A stretch of 32,721 bases of DNA from Marine Group II euryarchaeote MED-G38 (lineage in GTDB: Archaea; Thermoplasmatota; Poseidoniia; Poseidoniales; Thalassarchaeaceae): assembly GCA_002457145.1 (NCBI GenBank), contig NTJP01000001.1:1-32721 (forward strand). Reading direction: 5' to 3'. Position numbers and translations under genes: made by a program. Positions 24,675-32,721 of this stretch are shown here, in pieces. The notes under the pieces are model-generated. The model had not been told where the DNA came from, made no database searches, and saw only the letters and a program-made list of their open reading frames with translations. Positions within the stretch are counted from its first letter, which is position 1; each line of letters opens with the position of its first letter.

Positions 24675-25907
24675 ATGCATGTTGCAATGTTATCTGCTGA
24701 ATACCCACCTAGATGGGGAGGAATGGGATCTACAGTGTATCATTTATCTGCTGCTTTAGCAGAAATGGGGCATACAATTTCAATCATTACAAGAAATGGA
24801 ATGAACAAACCCCCTAAAATTGATGGAGTAGAAGTTTTCACAGTTCCTTGGAAAAAAATACCGATGGAATTTACGCGTTCATACGGCAAATACGCATTAA
24901 AAAAATTAAAAAAAATCAACTCGGTAAAATCTGTAGACGTTGTACATTTACATTGTCCAATGATTTCATGGGATAAGAATCAATTTGATGAATGCAAGAA
25001 AACTATTGCTCCTGTAATTTCTTCTCTACATGGCTCATGGCTCGGTGAGAGAGATGGATTATTTACCGCTTCAAAATATAAAGAATCTGCGGTATGGGCA
25101 AATCCAAATGATCTTATTATGAGATTTACTGCTAAAAGATACGCACAGTTTGAAAATATTGCAATTAATTATTCTAATATTTGTGTTTCGAATTCAAATG
25201 CTACAAAAGAAGATTTCCTAAAAAGATATTCCCCACCAAATAATTGGGATTGTAAAGTTATTCACTGGGGAGTAGATACTGAAATGTTCTTCCCATTAAG
25301 GCAAGATAATGAGGATGATTTTATACTTTATTCTAAAGTACGTGAAAAATACAATATTCAAAAAAATGCACATTTATTGCTTGCAGTTGGTCGTTTAGCA
25401 GCTAGAAAGGGATTTGGATTATTATTACAATCATTTTCAAAAGTCAAGAAAAAATCTCCAAATTCGATTCTAGTAATAGTTGGTCGTGGAAATCTTCGTT
25501 CCAGATTACTAAGGCAAGCTAAACGATTAGGACTAGAAGGATCTGTATTCATTGAATCAAGTATGAAGTTCGATGAATTAGCATTATTATATCGAGTTTC
25601 GGATCTTGTAGTATATCCTTCATATTATGAAGGTCAAGGGCTAATACCATTGGAATCAATGGCCTCAGGAACTCCTGTAGCTACTGTTAATCATGGTCCC
25701 TTGCCCGAAATGGTAGATAGTTCTGTAGGATCATTATTCACTATGGGAGATATTAATTCAATGTCCGAAGTAATATTGTCTGAGTTGAATGACAAATCAA
25801 AACTATTGGAAAAGGGTAGGGCCGGAAGAAATTTAGTTTGTAAAAAATTCACTTTTAAGAAAAATGCAAATGACTTCTTAAATTTATATGAAAGCATAGT
25901 CAATTAG
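24675..25907 (+). CDS. GT4-family glycosyltransferase (GT-B fold)
   Basis: The 410-residue protein begins MHVAMLSAEYPPRWGGMGST, the acceptor-domain glycine loop of GT4 enzymes. The C-terminal donor domain has LLLAVGRLAARKGFGLLLQ, LVIVGRGNLRSRLLR and the E-x7-E retaining motif in YEGQGLIPLESMASGTPVAT (E319 and E327). It is a retaining transferase using a nucleotide sugar; the acceptor is unknown. The neighbouring GT2 gene, transcribed the other way, and the adjacent heavily sequon-bearing surface protein suggest a role in envelope or glycoprotein synthesis, but that is inference from position. Confidence 0.9.
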   Translation: MHVAMLSAEYPPRWGGMGSTVYHLSAALAEMGHTISIITRNGMNKPPKIDGVEVFTVPWKKIPMEFTRSYGKYALKKLKKINSVKSVDVVHLHCPMISWDKNQFDECKKTIAPVISSLHGSWLGERDGLFTASKYKESAVWANPNDLIMRFTAKRYAQFENIAINYSNICVSNSNATKEDFLKRYSPPNNWDCKVIHWGVDTEMFFPLRQDNEDDFILYSKVREKYNIQKNAHLLLAVGRLAARKGFGLLLQSFSKVKKKSPNSILVIVGRGNLRSRLLRQAKRLGLEGSVFIESSMKFDELALLYRVSDLVVYPSYYEGQGLIPLESMASGTPVATVNHGPLPEMVDSSVGSLFTMGDINSMSEVILSELNDKSKLLEKGRAGRNLVCKKFTFKKNANDFLNLYESIVN

Positions 25908-25961
25908 TCGGATGTAGGCGAAAAACTTGATGGTAATGTCTTACTCGGGAGTATTGATAAG

Positions 25962-27011
25962 ATGTCAGAAGAAATGAAATTAGGTAAGCTAAAATTCAAT
26001 ACTACCTCTAATATCGCTATTTTGTTATTAATTTCAGTGCTTGCAATAGTACACCTCGAATCAATACTCCAACCATTGGTAGTCGCTATTTTATTATTTT
26101 TCCTCATACGTCCTCCGGCTGAATGGTTGGAAAAGAAAATCGGAGGACATCCGTTTATGGCTTATGGTGCCCTTGTAGGAATTATTATGGGGTTTTTATT
26201 TGTGGTTTCTAACGTTCTTTTTTCAAATCTACAATCTTTCACTGAAGAAGTCCCATATCTTTCTGAAGAATTAAGAAAAAAACTAACATGGTTCGATGAC
26301 AATGGTACAATATTTGGGTTTTCTTTTGATACAGCGGAGGTCACTGGACTAATTACAGTAGAGAAGATTGAAACATTCGCAACAAATCTAGTTGGTTCTT
26401 TAGCAAGTTTTACGGCCAGTTTAGTTACAGTATTGATATTTTTATTATTTATTATTTTAGAAGCTGAAACTCTTCCTAAGCGCATCAAAGCAGCCTATCC
26501 TGCAGATGTAGAAAGGATTACTGCATTAGCCGCTTCATCATCACAAGGAATCAATGTTTATGTCGTTACCAGGGCTTCTGTTGCATTTGGACAAGCTGTT
26601 CTTGCTGCTCTGATTCTATATTCTTATGGAATTCCCGGTTGGTTTTTGTGGGCTTGTATTACTTTTATGATGGACTTTATCCCCTATGTAGGTGCATTAA
26701 TATCACTTCTATTCCCAATTGTATTAGGTTTAATCATACTCTCAACAAGCTCTGCATTATTTTTGATTATATTACTAATAGCAAATCAACAATTATGGGG
26801 TGGAATAATCGAACCTCAAATAGCTGGAAAACGTTTAGATATTTCACCCATTGTTTTGTTACTATTAGTAGCATTTTGGGGCTGGGCATGGGGGGTATTG
26901 GGCATGGTATTAGGAGTTCCACTCGCTGTAATAATGAAATTGACTCTAGAAAGTGATCCACGTACTAAGCCAATTGCAATGATGTTATCTATGAATCCCA
27001 AAAGTGATTGA
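25962..27011 (+). CDS. AI-2E-family transporter (PerM/YdiK type)
   Basis: The 349-residue protein has about eight membrane helices: a pair at 20-55, one near 68-88, a helix at 148-168, and a cluster from 205 to 335. A polar region with coiled segments (about 90-145) follows the first helices. The C-terminal family signature is complete: PQIAGKRLDISPIVLLLLVA followed by FWGWAWGVLGMVLGVPLAVIMKL. The family was named for autoinducer-2 export, but members also include a sodium/proton antiporter, so substrate assignment from the name is unsafe. It follows the GT4 gene by 54 nt and converges on the TPK-fold gene, 9 nt away. Confidence 0.9.
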   Translation: MSEEMKLGKLKFNTTSNIAILLLISVLAIVHLESILQPLVVAILLFFLIRPPAEWLEKKIGGHPFMAYGALVGIIMGFLFVVSNVLFSNLQSFTEEVPYLSEELRKKLTWFDDNGTIFGFSFDTAEVTGLITVEKIETFATNLVGSLASFTASLVTVLIFLLFIILEAETLPKRIKAAYPADVERITALAASSSQGINVYVVTRASVAFGQAVLAALILYSYGIPGWFLWACITFMMDFIPYVGALISLLFPIVLGLIILSTSSALFLIILLIANQQLWGGIIEPQIAGKRLDISPIVLLLLVAFWGWAWGVLGMVLGVPLAVIMKLTLESDPRTKPIAMMLSMNPKSD

Positions 27012-27020
27012 TAGGTTTCC

Positions 27021-27632
27021 TTAAACTATCAAAACGATAATTCCATCAGCTTCTATGCGAACCTTTTCACCAATTCCTAGATTATGTAAGCCTCTACTCG
27101 AAAGTGATAATTTCTCACCCTCTATATTCCATTGAGCACCACTCAGATGTACATTTTCACAATGAGTTAGTGCAAAAATTGAAAATTTTTTATCCCTTTC
27201 AATAAATTTCTCAGTAACTCCATTGTTAGGATGAATTCTATATGATGTCCTATTCTCGTGATGAAGAATTATCTCAATATCATCTTCTATTTCTGACAAA
27301 ACCCCCCATATGCCCAGTAAATGTTCTGGACTACCGCCATCAATTCCTATGACATCTACTTTTGTAAATCCTTCATCCACAAGATATTTTACCGATTTTC
27401 CAAAATCACTAATGTTCTGATTAGGTAGATATTCAATCTTTTTTTTCCAATTATCAAGATTTATTGAGTCTAAATCTCCTAATACCTTTTCTACTTGAAC
27501 ACCCATTGATAATGCTTTTTCTGCACCCCCATCGACCCCGAATATCCGACTATCTTCTATTACTACTTTTTTTACTAAATCATCCGAAGGAATTTCTCCA
27601 TTACACCATAATACAGCTACCATATTTCCCAT
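27021..27632 (-). CDS. thiamine-pyrophosphokinase-fold pyrophosphokinase
   Basis: The 203-residue protein has the pyrophosphokinase signatures VLGDLDSINLD (50-60), NQNISDFGKSVKYL (71-84; usual form DQ-x2-TDF-x-KA-L) and VIGIDGGSPEHLLG (94-107; the usual GGRxDH is GGSPEH here). The C-terminal part (SIFALTHCENVHLSGAQW) resembles the thiamine-binding beta-sandwich. It may make thiamine diphosphate from thiamine and ATP; the related archaeal MptE pyrophosphorylates 6-hydroxymethyl-dihydropterin, so the substrate is open. The start could be ATG 27632 or ATG 27623. ATG 27632 overlaps the stop of the M29-like gene (TAATG), so the pair is co-translated. Confidence 0.78.
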   Translation of the reverse strand: MGNMVAVLWCNGEIPSDDLVKKVVIEDSRIFGVDGGAEKALSMGVQVEKVLGDLDSINLDNWKKKIEYLPNQNISDFGKSVKYLVDEGFTKVDVIGIDGGSPEHLLGIWGVLSEIEDDIEIILHHENRTSYRIHPNNGVTEKFIERDKKFSIFALTHCENVHLSGAQWNIEGEKLSLSSRGLHNLGIGEKVRIEADGIIVLIV

Positions 27633-28666
27633 TATTTCCTTTTACGTGCTATTATTTTACCTTCCAATACTAAATCCATATCCTCTAATAGAACTGTGGT
27701 TTTCTTTACGACTCCTCTTTTTTGTATTCCTGTATTTGAACTTCCTCCAAGTGCAGTATTGTCTCCAAAACTAAAATATGAATTACCTCTAACCACTTGA
27801 TCTTCAAGTACATTCCCAACGACCTTTGCCCTTGAATTCATACCAAATCCAAATTCTGCAACAGTTTTATTCAAATTCAAATCAAGAACTCTTTTACTAT
27901 GTGGCGGGATATTAAAACTTTCAATTATTTCTTCAATACCATCATAACCAGATATCTCAGTAACTTTCCCCTTTACTATTTTCATCTCAACCGGTTTAGT
28001 CAACAATTCTCCCTCCCATGAGCCATCAAAAACTATCTTTCCATTCATTGTACCTTCTTTCGGCATTGTAAAAATTCTTCCAGCAGGTAGATTTGTTACT
28101 TGTCCAGGTCGATTACAAATTCCATTATCTTCTAAGATCCATCTAGATCCAGTTGTAAATTTTACATCAGTACCAGATGGAGTCATAACGTGAACTTCTC
28201 TTCTTCTTCTGAATACATTATTCATTCCGGATATTTCAATTTGTAATGCATTATAATCAGCAGTAATTCCACCCGTTATGAACATCTCTTTACTTATTCC
28301 TGGCATAGATGCTATTCTCACTCCGGATTTTGAGGCGTTAATTCTCGCCTTTGTATGTGTCAGAGATTCTCTAGTTGCTATCAGAACAACTCTTGATTTT
28401 CGCATTAAGTCCCCGACTGGACTGGGTGGCTCATTGCCTGGTTTGAATGCTGGAGGAATCATAAGGAGCAGTACTCTATCAGTTACTTCGGCTGCGGCTT
28501 CATACAGTGCCCTACCTATCTCAGAAGTATGTGTATCAGTAATTATAACGACATCTTCATGATTTCTAATTTCCATGCATGTTCTGACTATCGAACGTGC
28601 CGAAACTAGCATAGATTCGACAATCTCTTCATGAGATAAATTCTCAAAACCTGTTTCTTCTGTCAT
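27632..28666 (-). CDS. M29 aminopeptidase-T-like protein lacking metal ligands
   Basis: From ATG 28666 the protein has 344 residues; a TTG at 28690 would add eight. It keeps the M29 scaffold, with the landmarks VTNLPAGRIFTMPKEGTMNG, VAEFGFGMNSRAK and SFGDNTALGGSSNTG. The metal-site residues differ. Archaeal relatives have NLPAGE where this has NLPAGR (R197). The Glu of AEFG (E271) is kept. The His of GxxHxAxGDN is Tyr (GNSYFSFGDN, Y297), and the H-x-D of GIHxDG is Q-x-R (GIQKRG, Q315, R317). Only one of the five usual ligands is left, so aminopeptidase activity is unlikely. It is upstream of, and overlaps, the pyrophosphokinase-fold gene. A TATA-like AAATAAATA lies at 28694-28702. Confidence 0.75.
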   Translation of the reverse strand: MTEETGFENLSHEEIVESMLVSARSIVRTCMEIRNHEDVVIITDTHTSEIGRALYEAAAEVTDRVLLLMIPPAFKPGNEPPSPVGDLMRKSRVVLIATRESLTHTKARINASKSGVRIASMPGISKEMFITGGITADYNALQIEISGMNNVFRRRREVHVMTPSGTDVKFTTGSRWILEDNGICNRPGQVTNLPAGRIFTMPKEGTMNGKIVFDGSWEGELLTKPVEMKIVKGKVTEISGYDGIEEIIESFNIPPHSKRVLDLNLNKTVAEFGFGMNSRAKVVGNVLEDQVVRGNSYFSFGDNTALGGSSNTGIQKRGVVKKTTVLLEDMDLVLEGKIIARKRK

Positions 28667-28709
28667 GTATTGTATTTTCCAAGTAAACAATCCAAATAAA
28701 TACTCTTAA

Positions 28710-29528
28710 TCATTTCTTGTTTTTATTTATACAATATGGACAATATTCCATAATTTTGTAATCTTTAGATTCTTGTTCTTCTTTGGACAAAGGTTCTCTG
28801 CAAATGAAACACATCTCAATCTCGGTTTCTTCAAGTTCTGAATTTAATGCAACCCTTTGATCGAATACAAAACAATCACCATTCCAATACTTTCCTCCAA
28901 CCTCTTCAAAGTAATTTAATACGCCTCCATTCAATTGAAAGACATTTTGCCATCCTTGATTTTCCATTACAACTGAGGCTTTTTCACAACGTATTCCGCC
29001 TGTACAAAACATCACTACTGGTTTTGTTTTATCTCCTTTTAGATTTTCAATAGCAGCTGGAAACTCTCTAAAAGTTTTAATGTTCAAATCCACTGCATTT
29101 TCAAAAGTACCTATTCTCAATTCATAGTCATTCCTTGTGTCTAGAAGTAGTATATCTCTTTCTTCATCTAGCCATTTTTTTAACTCTTTAGGATCAATCG
29201 ATGGACTCGTATGTTCAACTGGTCTGACTTCATCAATTCCCAAAGCAATAATTTCTTTTTTCTTTTTAACGATCATTCTACGGAATGGTTGATATTCTGT
29301 ATAACTTATTTTTAGGGAAATGCCTCCTAAACGTTCATCAAGTTCCATGAATTGTAAGTATTCATCAATTAAATATTGTTCTCCTGCTATGAAAAAATTT
29401 ATTCCATTATTACTAAAATATATGGTTCCCTTTAAATTCAAATCTAGACATTTGCTTAGAAATTTGGTTTTCATGTCTTCAGGATTGTCAATATTAACAA
29501 ATCTATATCCAGCAATATTAACAATCAT
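28710..29528 (-). CDS. trhO: tRNA uridine 5-hydroxylase TrhO (rhodanese-like)
   Basis: The 272-residue protein matches TrhO/YceA (UPF0176): an N-terminal ferredoxin-like domain (IYFSNNGINFFIAG), a PFRRMIVKKKKEIIALG linker, and a rhodanese domain with LLLDTRNDYELRIGTFENA and the catalytic loop MFCTGGIRCEKAS (C175, C181). A C-terminal zinc-type cysteine set (CFIC and YCPYC) is also typical. TrhO hydroxylates U34 of some tRNAs in an oxygen-independent, prephenate-linked reaction in bacteria. It lies only 13 nt downstream of thrS and is surely in the same transcript. The family is mainly bacterial. Confidence 0.92.
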   Translation of the reverse strand: MIVNIAGYRFVNIDNPEDMKTKFLSKCLDLNLKGTIYFSNNGINFFIAGEQYLIDEYLQFMELDERLGGISLKISYTEYQPFRRMIVKKKKEIIALGIDEVRPVEHTSPSIDPKELKKWLDEERDILLLDTRNDYELRIGTFENAVDLNIKTFREFPAAIENLKGDKTKPVVMFCTGGIRCEKASVVMENQGWQNVFQLNGGVLNYFEEVGGKYWNGDCFVFDQRVALNSELEETEIEMCFICREPLSKEEQESKDYKIMEYCPYCINKNKK

Positions 29529-29541
29529 TATTACACCATTA

Positions 29542-31521
29542 TTATTCTGGAACTATGTCCAATGTGGTTTGGCGATTATTGATTTCTTTCTCTAATTCTA
29601 GTATAAATTCTTCAAGCCCTATCCCATTTCTTTGTGCTCCATTCCTAGCTCTTACAGAAATTGTCATATTTTCAGATTCTTCATCTCCTATTATTGCCAT
29701 GTAAGCGGGACGCATTTTTCTATGCATTCTAATTTTTTTACCAATTGTGTTGTCTGAATCATCACTCTTTACTCGTATCCCAGAGTTAATTAATTTCTGT
29801 GAAACTACTTTTGCATATTCTTTATGTTTTTCAGAAATAGTAATTATCTGTACTTGAATAGGAGATAGCCAAGTAGGAAAATTTCCTGCCCAGTGTTCCG
29901 TTAAGAATGCTACAAATCTTTCATGTGTTGAAAGTGGTGCACGATGTATAACAAATACTTCTCCATTATCGGCCCCAGTTTCATCAGTATACTCCAGATT
30001 AAATCGTTCTTTAGCAGCAAAATCAAGTTGAATTGTCGACATAGACTCTTCTCTTCCTATTATAGTAGTGAATTGAATATCTACTTTCGGACCATAGAAT
30101 GCAGCTTCGCCTATGCTTTCTTCATATGGAACTCCTAAATCATCTAATATTTCTCTAAGATGATTTTGAGTTTTCTCCCAATTATTGGCCTGATCAATAT
30201 ATTTATCAGTATTTTCTGGATCCCATAGTGAAAGTCTGAAATAATAATCATCAAAACCAAATGCTGAGTAATAATCTTGCACCATTTTAATATTATTTGC
30301 GAATTCTTGAGCAACTTGTTCCAATGTACAGTATATGTGTGCATCATTCATTGATAACATTCTAACTCTTAGAAGGCCTGCAAGCGTACCTGACATTTCA
30401 TTACGATAAACTGTACCATATTCTGCAATTCTCAATGGTAAATCTCTGTATGAACGTTTTTTATTTCGATAAACTAGGTGGTGCATTGGACAATTCATCG
30501 CTTTAAGGTAATATGTCCCATCGTCCATTTCCATTGGAGGATACATCCCTTCGGCATAATGGGGCAAGTGTCCACTTGTTTCAAAAAGTTGTTTTTTAGC
30601 CAAAACCGGAGTTGTAACTCTTTGATAACCATATTCTTCTTCAGTCTCTAGGGCAAATTTTTCAATAGATGATTTTAATATCTCTCCATTTGGTAACCAT
30701 ACAGGTAGTCCTTTACCTATCATTTCATCAATCATGTATAATTCCATTTCTCTACCAATTTTTTTATGATCGCGTTTTGCTGCTTCCTGTAATTGTTTTT
30801 CTCTATTTTTCAATCCCTCTTTTGTTGCATAACACATTCCATATATTCTAGTTAACGACTCTCTTTTTGAATCTGCTCGCCAATATGCTTGACTTGAACT
30901 TGTTAATTTGAACCATCTTATTTTGGAGGTATATTCTACATGAGGGCCTCGGCATAAATCTACAAATTCTCCTTGCCTATATGCAGTTGAACCTGTCTCA
31001 TGACCTATCTTATCATCCATTATTTCCATTTTAAATTTATTATCAGAGAACAATTCACGTAATGATTCATTGGTATATTCTTCACGGATTATTGGCATAT
31101 TTTCTTTCATTATTTCTTTCATTTTATTTTCAATTTTTCTTAAATCTTCGTCACCAACTGGTTGCATAAAAAAATCATAATAGAATCCATTTTCTATAGG
31201 GGGTCCTATTGTTGGTTTTGCATCAGGAAATAGTCGTACAACTGCCTGTGCTAGTAGGTGAGCACAAGAATGTCTAAGAATATATAATCCTGCATCAGAT
31301 TCTCCATCAATTGCTTCAATTTTACAATCTGATTCTACTTTTGTTGACATATCCATTTCAATGCCATCAATCAATACAGCTACCGCTCCAGATTTACGCC
31401 CATGAATATCTTTGATTATATCACCAGCAGTTATGCCAGCATTGTATTCACGAAATTCATTATCTCCGACTTCAATCTTTAATGGTGACAAGACTATCTC
31501 TCCAGTATTACCGAGATACAT
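29542..31521 (-). CDS. thrS: threonyl-tRNA synthetase, bacterial-type
   Basis: The 659-residue protein carries a TGS domain (about 14-74), then the N2 editing domain with its H-x3-H (H84, H88 in RHSCAHLL) and C190/H194 in CRGPH. The class II catalytic core has the zinc ligand C344 in AMNCPMHH, motif 2 GTVYRNEMSGTLAGLLRVRM, NDAHIYCT, and FAAKERFNL. The anticodon-binding domain is C-terminal (PIQVQIITISEKHKEYAK). It charges tRNA-Thr. The TGS-plus-editing layout is the bacterial/eukaryotic one; typical archaeal ThrRS instead carries a DTD-like N-terminal editing domain. The ATG at 31521 is supported by a TATA-like box 25 nt upstream. Confidence 0.97.
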   Translation of the reverse strand: MYLGNTGEIVLSPLKIEVGDNEFREYNAGITAGDIIKDIHGRKSGAVAVLIDGIEMDMSTKVESDCKIEAIDGESDAGLYILRHSCAHLLAQAVVRLFPDAKPTIGPPIENGFYYDFFMQPVGDEDLRKIENKMKEIMKENMPIIREEYTNESLRELFSDNKFKMEIMDDKIGHETGSTAYRQGEFVDLCRGPHVEYTSKIRWFKLTSSSQAYWRADSKRESLTRIYGMCYATKEGLKNREKQLQEAAKRDHKKIGREMELYMIDEMIGKGLPVWLPNGEILKSSIEKFALETEEEYGYQRVTTPVLAKKQLFETSGHLPHYAEGMYPPMEMDDGTYYLKAMNCPMHHLVYRNKKRSYRDLPLRIAEYGTVYRNEMSGTLAGLLRVRMLSMNDAHIYCTLEQVAQEFANNIKMVQDYYSAFGFDDYYFRLSLWDPENTDKYIDQANNWEKTQNHLREILDDLGVPYEESIGEAAFYGPKVDIQFTTIIGREESMSTIQLDFAAKERFNLEYTDETGADNGEVFVIHRAPLSTHERFVAFLTEHWAGNFPTWLSPIQVQIITISEKHKEYAKVVSQKLINSGIRVKSDDSDNTIGKKIRMHRKMRPAYMAIIGDEESENMTISVRARNGAQRNGIGLEEFILELEKEINNRQTTLDIVPE

Positions 31522-31540
31522 CTATCGTATGAAGACATTT

Positions 31541-31550
31541 ACAAAATATT
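31541..31550 (-). promoter_or_regulatory. TATA-like element for thrS
   Basis: The minus strand reads AATATTTTGT, centred about 25 nt upstream of ATG 31521, consistent with a leaderless thrS-trhO transcript. Confidence 0.4.
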
Positions 31551-31566
31551 ACATCAAAAGTACATA

Positions 31567-32475
31567 TTAACGTATTACAAATTGTGTTCCGGCTTCTCCA
31601 GAAATCATTTTTTCTAATTCAGAAAGTGATCCTATGACTGCCCGCTCTCCTGTTTTATTTACAAATTCACAAGCAGCCTCTACCTTTGGTCCCATTGACC
31701 CAGATTCGAAGGAATATTGTTTCATCTGTTCGGGAGTTACAGTACCTAATCTATGTGCTTTATCTGTGCCCCAATCTAAGTAGACACCATCTGCATCTGT
31801 GGCTAAAATAAGCACTCTAGCATTTAATTGAGATGCAAGTAAAGCGCTGGCTCTATCCTTATCAATGACTACCTCTACTCCTTTCAAATTACCATCTTTT
31901 TGATACATAGTAGGTATTCCTCCACCTCCAGCACAGATTACCACAGTCCCCTTTTCTAATAGCCAGTGTATTGGTCGCAACTCAAAAATTCTTTGTGGTA
32001 TTGGAGAAGGTACTGACCTTCGCCATTTATCGCCATCAGACTTGATGGTCCATCCGTTTTCTTTTGCTAACTTATGGGCTTCATCCTTTTCATAAATTGG
32101 ACCTATTGGTTTGGTTGGATTTTTGAATGCAGGATCTTCTGGGTCGACTTCTACCATGGTCAATATTGTAGCAAATGGAACTTCAACGGGCAGTAAATTT
32201 CCCAGCTCTTGTTCAATCATATAACCTATCATCCCTTCCGTTTGTGCTCCTAATACATCCAATGGATATTCTTTAACATCTGTATAAGCAGCTGATTGAA
32301 GTGACAAAAGACCAACCTGAGGGCCATTACCGTGAGTGATTACTAGTTGATATTTACCTACCAAAGGAGCAAGTGCTTTAGCGGCTATTTTTACATTTTT
32401 ACGCTGATTTTCCGCTGTCAAATCTTCTCCTCTTCGTAAAAGAGCGTTCCCTCCAAGCGCTACCACTGCCCTCAT
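31567..32475 (-). CDS. arcC: carbamate kinase
   Basis: From ATG 32475 the protein has 302 residues and starts [20 protein letters not shown], exactly where ArcC family members start; an in-frame ATG at 32514 would add 13 non-family residues. Signatures are [41 protein letters not shown] and [18 protein letters not shown]. The enzyme makes ATP and carbamate (ammonia plus CO2) from carbamoyl phosphate, or the reverse. No arginine deiminase or ornithine transcarbamylase lies beside it, so its pathway partner is elsewhere. It is divergent from the partial NAD kinase gene, with 53 nt between start codons. Confidence 0.96.
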   Translation of the reverse strand: MRAVVALGGNALLRRGEDLTAENQRKNVKIAAKALAPLVGKYQLVITHGNGPQVGLLSLQSAAYTDVKEYPLDVLGAQTEGMIGYMIEQELGNLLPVEVPFATILTMVEVDPEDPAFKNPTKPIGPIYEKDEAHKLAKENGWTIKSDGDKWRRSVPSPIPQRIFELRPIHWLLEKGTVVICAGGGGIPTMYQKDGNLKGVEVVIDKDRASALLASQLNARVLILATDADGVYLDWGTDKAHRLGTVTPEQMKQYSFESGSMGPKVEAACEFVNKTGERAVIGSLSELEKMISGEAGTQFVIR

Positions 32476-32499
32476 GTATTGGCCCAGCGGGTATGTAGC

Positions 32500-32509
32500 G
32501 ATAATAACG
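32500..32509. promoter_or_regulatory. shared bidirectional TATA-like element
   Basis: GATAATAACG has TATA-like form on both strands (ATAATAAC and GTTATTAT). It is about 29 nt from ATG 32475 (arcC) and about 25 nt from ATG 32529 (NAD kinase), so one AT patch could place leaderless starts for both genes. It also supports the choice of these two ATGs. Confidence 0.45.
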
Positions 32510-32528
32510 TCCATCCCTACCCGACCTC

Positions 32529-32721
32529 ATGCTGAGGCTAGGGCTTGTCGTAAATCCAGACGCAGGATTAGGGGGAAAATTAGGCCTCAAAGGGTCTGAT
32601 GGTAAAGCAGATTTAGCTCGTTCCTTAGGTGCTGATGATAGGTCTGGACCAAGAATAGTAACTTTTCTCAACTACTTCTCATCATTATATAAACCAGATT
32701 TATATGATATTTTTTGGGTTA
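32529..32721 (+). CDS. AcoX-type ATP-NAD kinase family protein, 3'-truncated by window edge
   Basis: ATG 32529 opens a frame that stays open to the last base (64 codons). The product begins MLRLGLVVNPDAGLGGKLGL followed by KGSDG, matching the N-terminus of the archaeal and bacterial ATP-NAD kinase / AcoX-like family (NPxAGxGGxxGLKGTDG). This is a phosphate- or nucleotide-binding loop. SGPRIVTFLNYFSS continues the family pattern. It would phosphorylate NAD or a related substrate; function cannot be pinned on a fragment. The rest of the gene lies beyond the right edge. Confidence 0.8.
   Translation, partial: MLRLGLVVNPDAGLGGKLGLKGSDGKADLARSLGADDRSGPRIVTFLNYFSSLYKPDLYDIFWV

Noticed and set aside
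25962-27011. Quorum-sensing role from the AI-2E family name
   Set aside because: The family name is not evidence for AI-2 transport; no LuxS or Lsr-type gene is in the window.
1-32721. tRNA, rRNA, CRISPR, insertion-sequence or phage features
   Set aside because: Gaps are too short and show no cloverleaf, direct-repeat array, transposase or integrase; none could be supported by reading both strands.

Overview
The window is a compact, AT-rich stretch of an uncultured archaeal genome. By my reading it carries 29 protein genes, with almost no non-coding space and no RNA genes, CRISPR arrays, insertion sequences or phage genes. The best guess for the source is a marine planktonic euryarchaeon, such as Marine Group II (Poseidoniales) or a relative. 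This is inferred from the gene mix. Archaeal or eukaryote-like items are a TYW2-type tRNA wybutosine enzyme, a JAMM metalloprotease, an AcoX-type NAD kinase, stand-alone Lrp ligand-binding domains, and TATA-like boxes 24 to 30 nt upstream of likely leaderless starts. Bacterial-type items are UvrC, ThrS, TrhO, oligoribonuclease and carbamate kinase. There are also very large secreted or anchored proteins and exopeptidase-type genes. No gene here fixes the taxon on its own.

Layout. 1-6433 (mostly +): the 3' part of an ELWxxDGT-repeat surface protein with a coiled-coil N-terminal side that runs off the window, a GNAT acetyltransferase, an unknown membrane protein, a terminator-like hairpin, an RND/MMPL transporter, and a membrane zinc-ribbon protein. 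6457-10782: an MFS transporter divergent from oligoribonuclease, a small HAD phosphatase, an alpha/beta hydrolase, an atypical SDR and a small membrane protein. 10805-13695 (-): a previously hidden 44-residue zinc ribbon, a JAMM protease and a membrane-anchored S15/CocE-type hydrolase. 13748-18599: uvrC and the TYW2 gene overlap on the minus strand, and divergent from them is a winged-helix STAND ATPase. 18600-19069 (-): two tandem stand-alone Lrp RAM-domain genes.

19158-27011: a 1559-residue cell-surface protein (signal peptide, beta-helix, about seven PKD/Ig-like domains, C-terminal anchor), followed by a GT2 and a GT4 glycosyltransferase and an AI-2E-family permease. This looks like a cell-envelope and glycosylation neighbourhood. 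27021-32475 (-): a thiamine-pyrophosphokinase-fold protein, an M29-like protein that has lost its metal ligands, TrhO, ThrS and carbamate kinase. A partial NAD kinase diverges from carbamate kinase across a shared TATA-like element and leaves the window at the right edge.

No complete multi-gene novel system is evident. The points most worth a second look are the metal-ligand-free M29 homologue co-transcribed with the pyrophosphokinase-fold gene, the wHTH-STAND ATPase beside uvrC, the hidden zinc ribbon beside the JAMM protease, the calcium-motif insertion in the RND protein, and several clean dyads in intergenic regions. No stretch longer than 300 bases lacks a gene.
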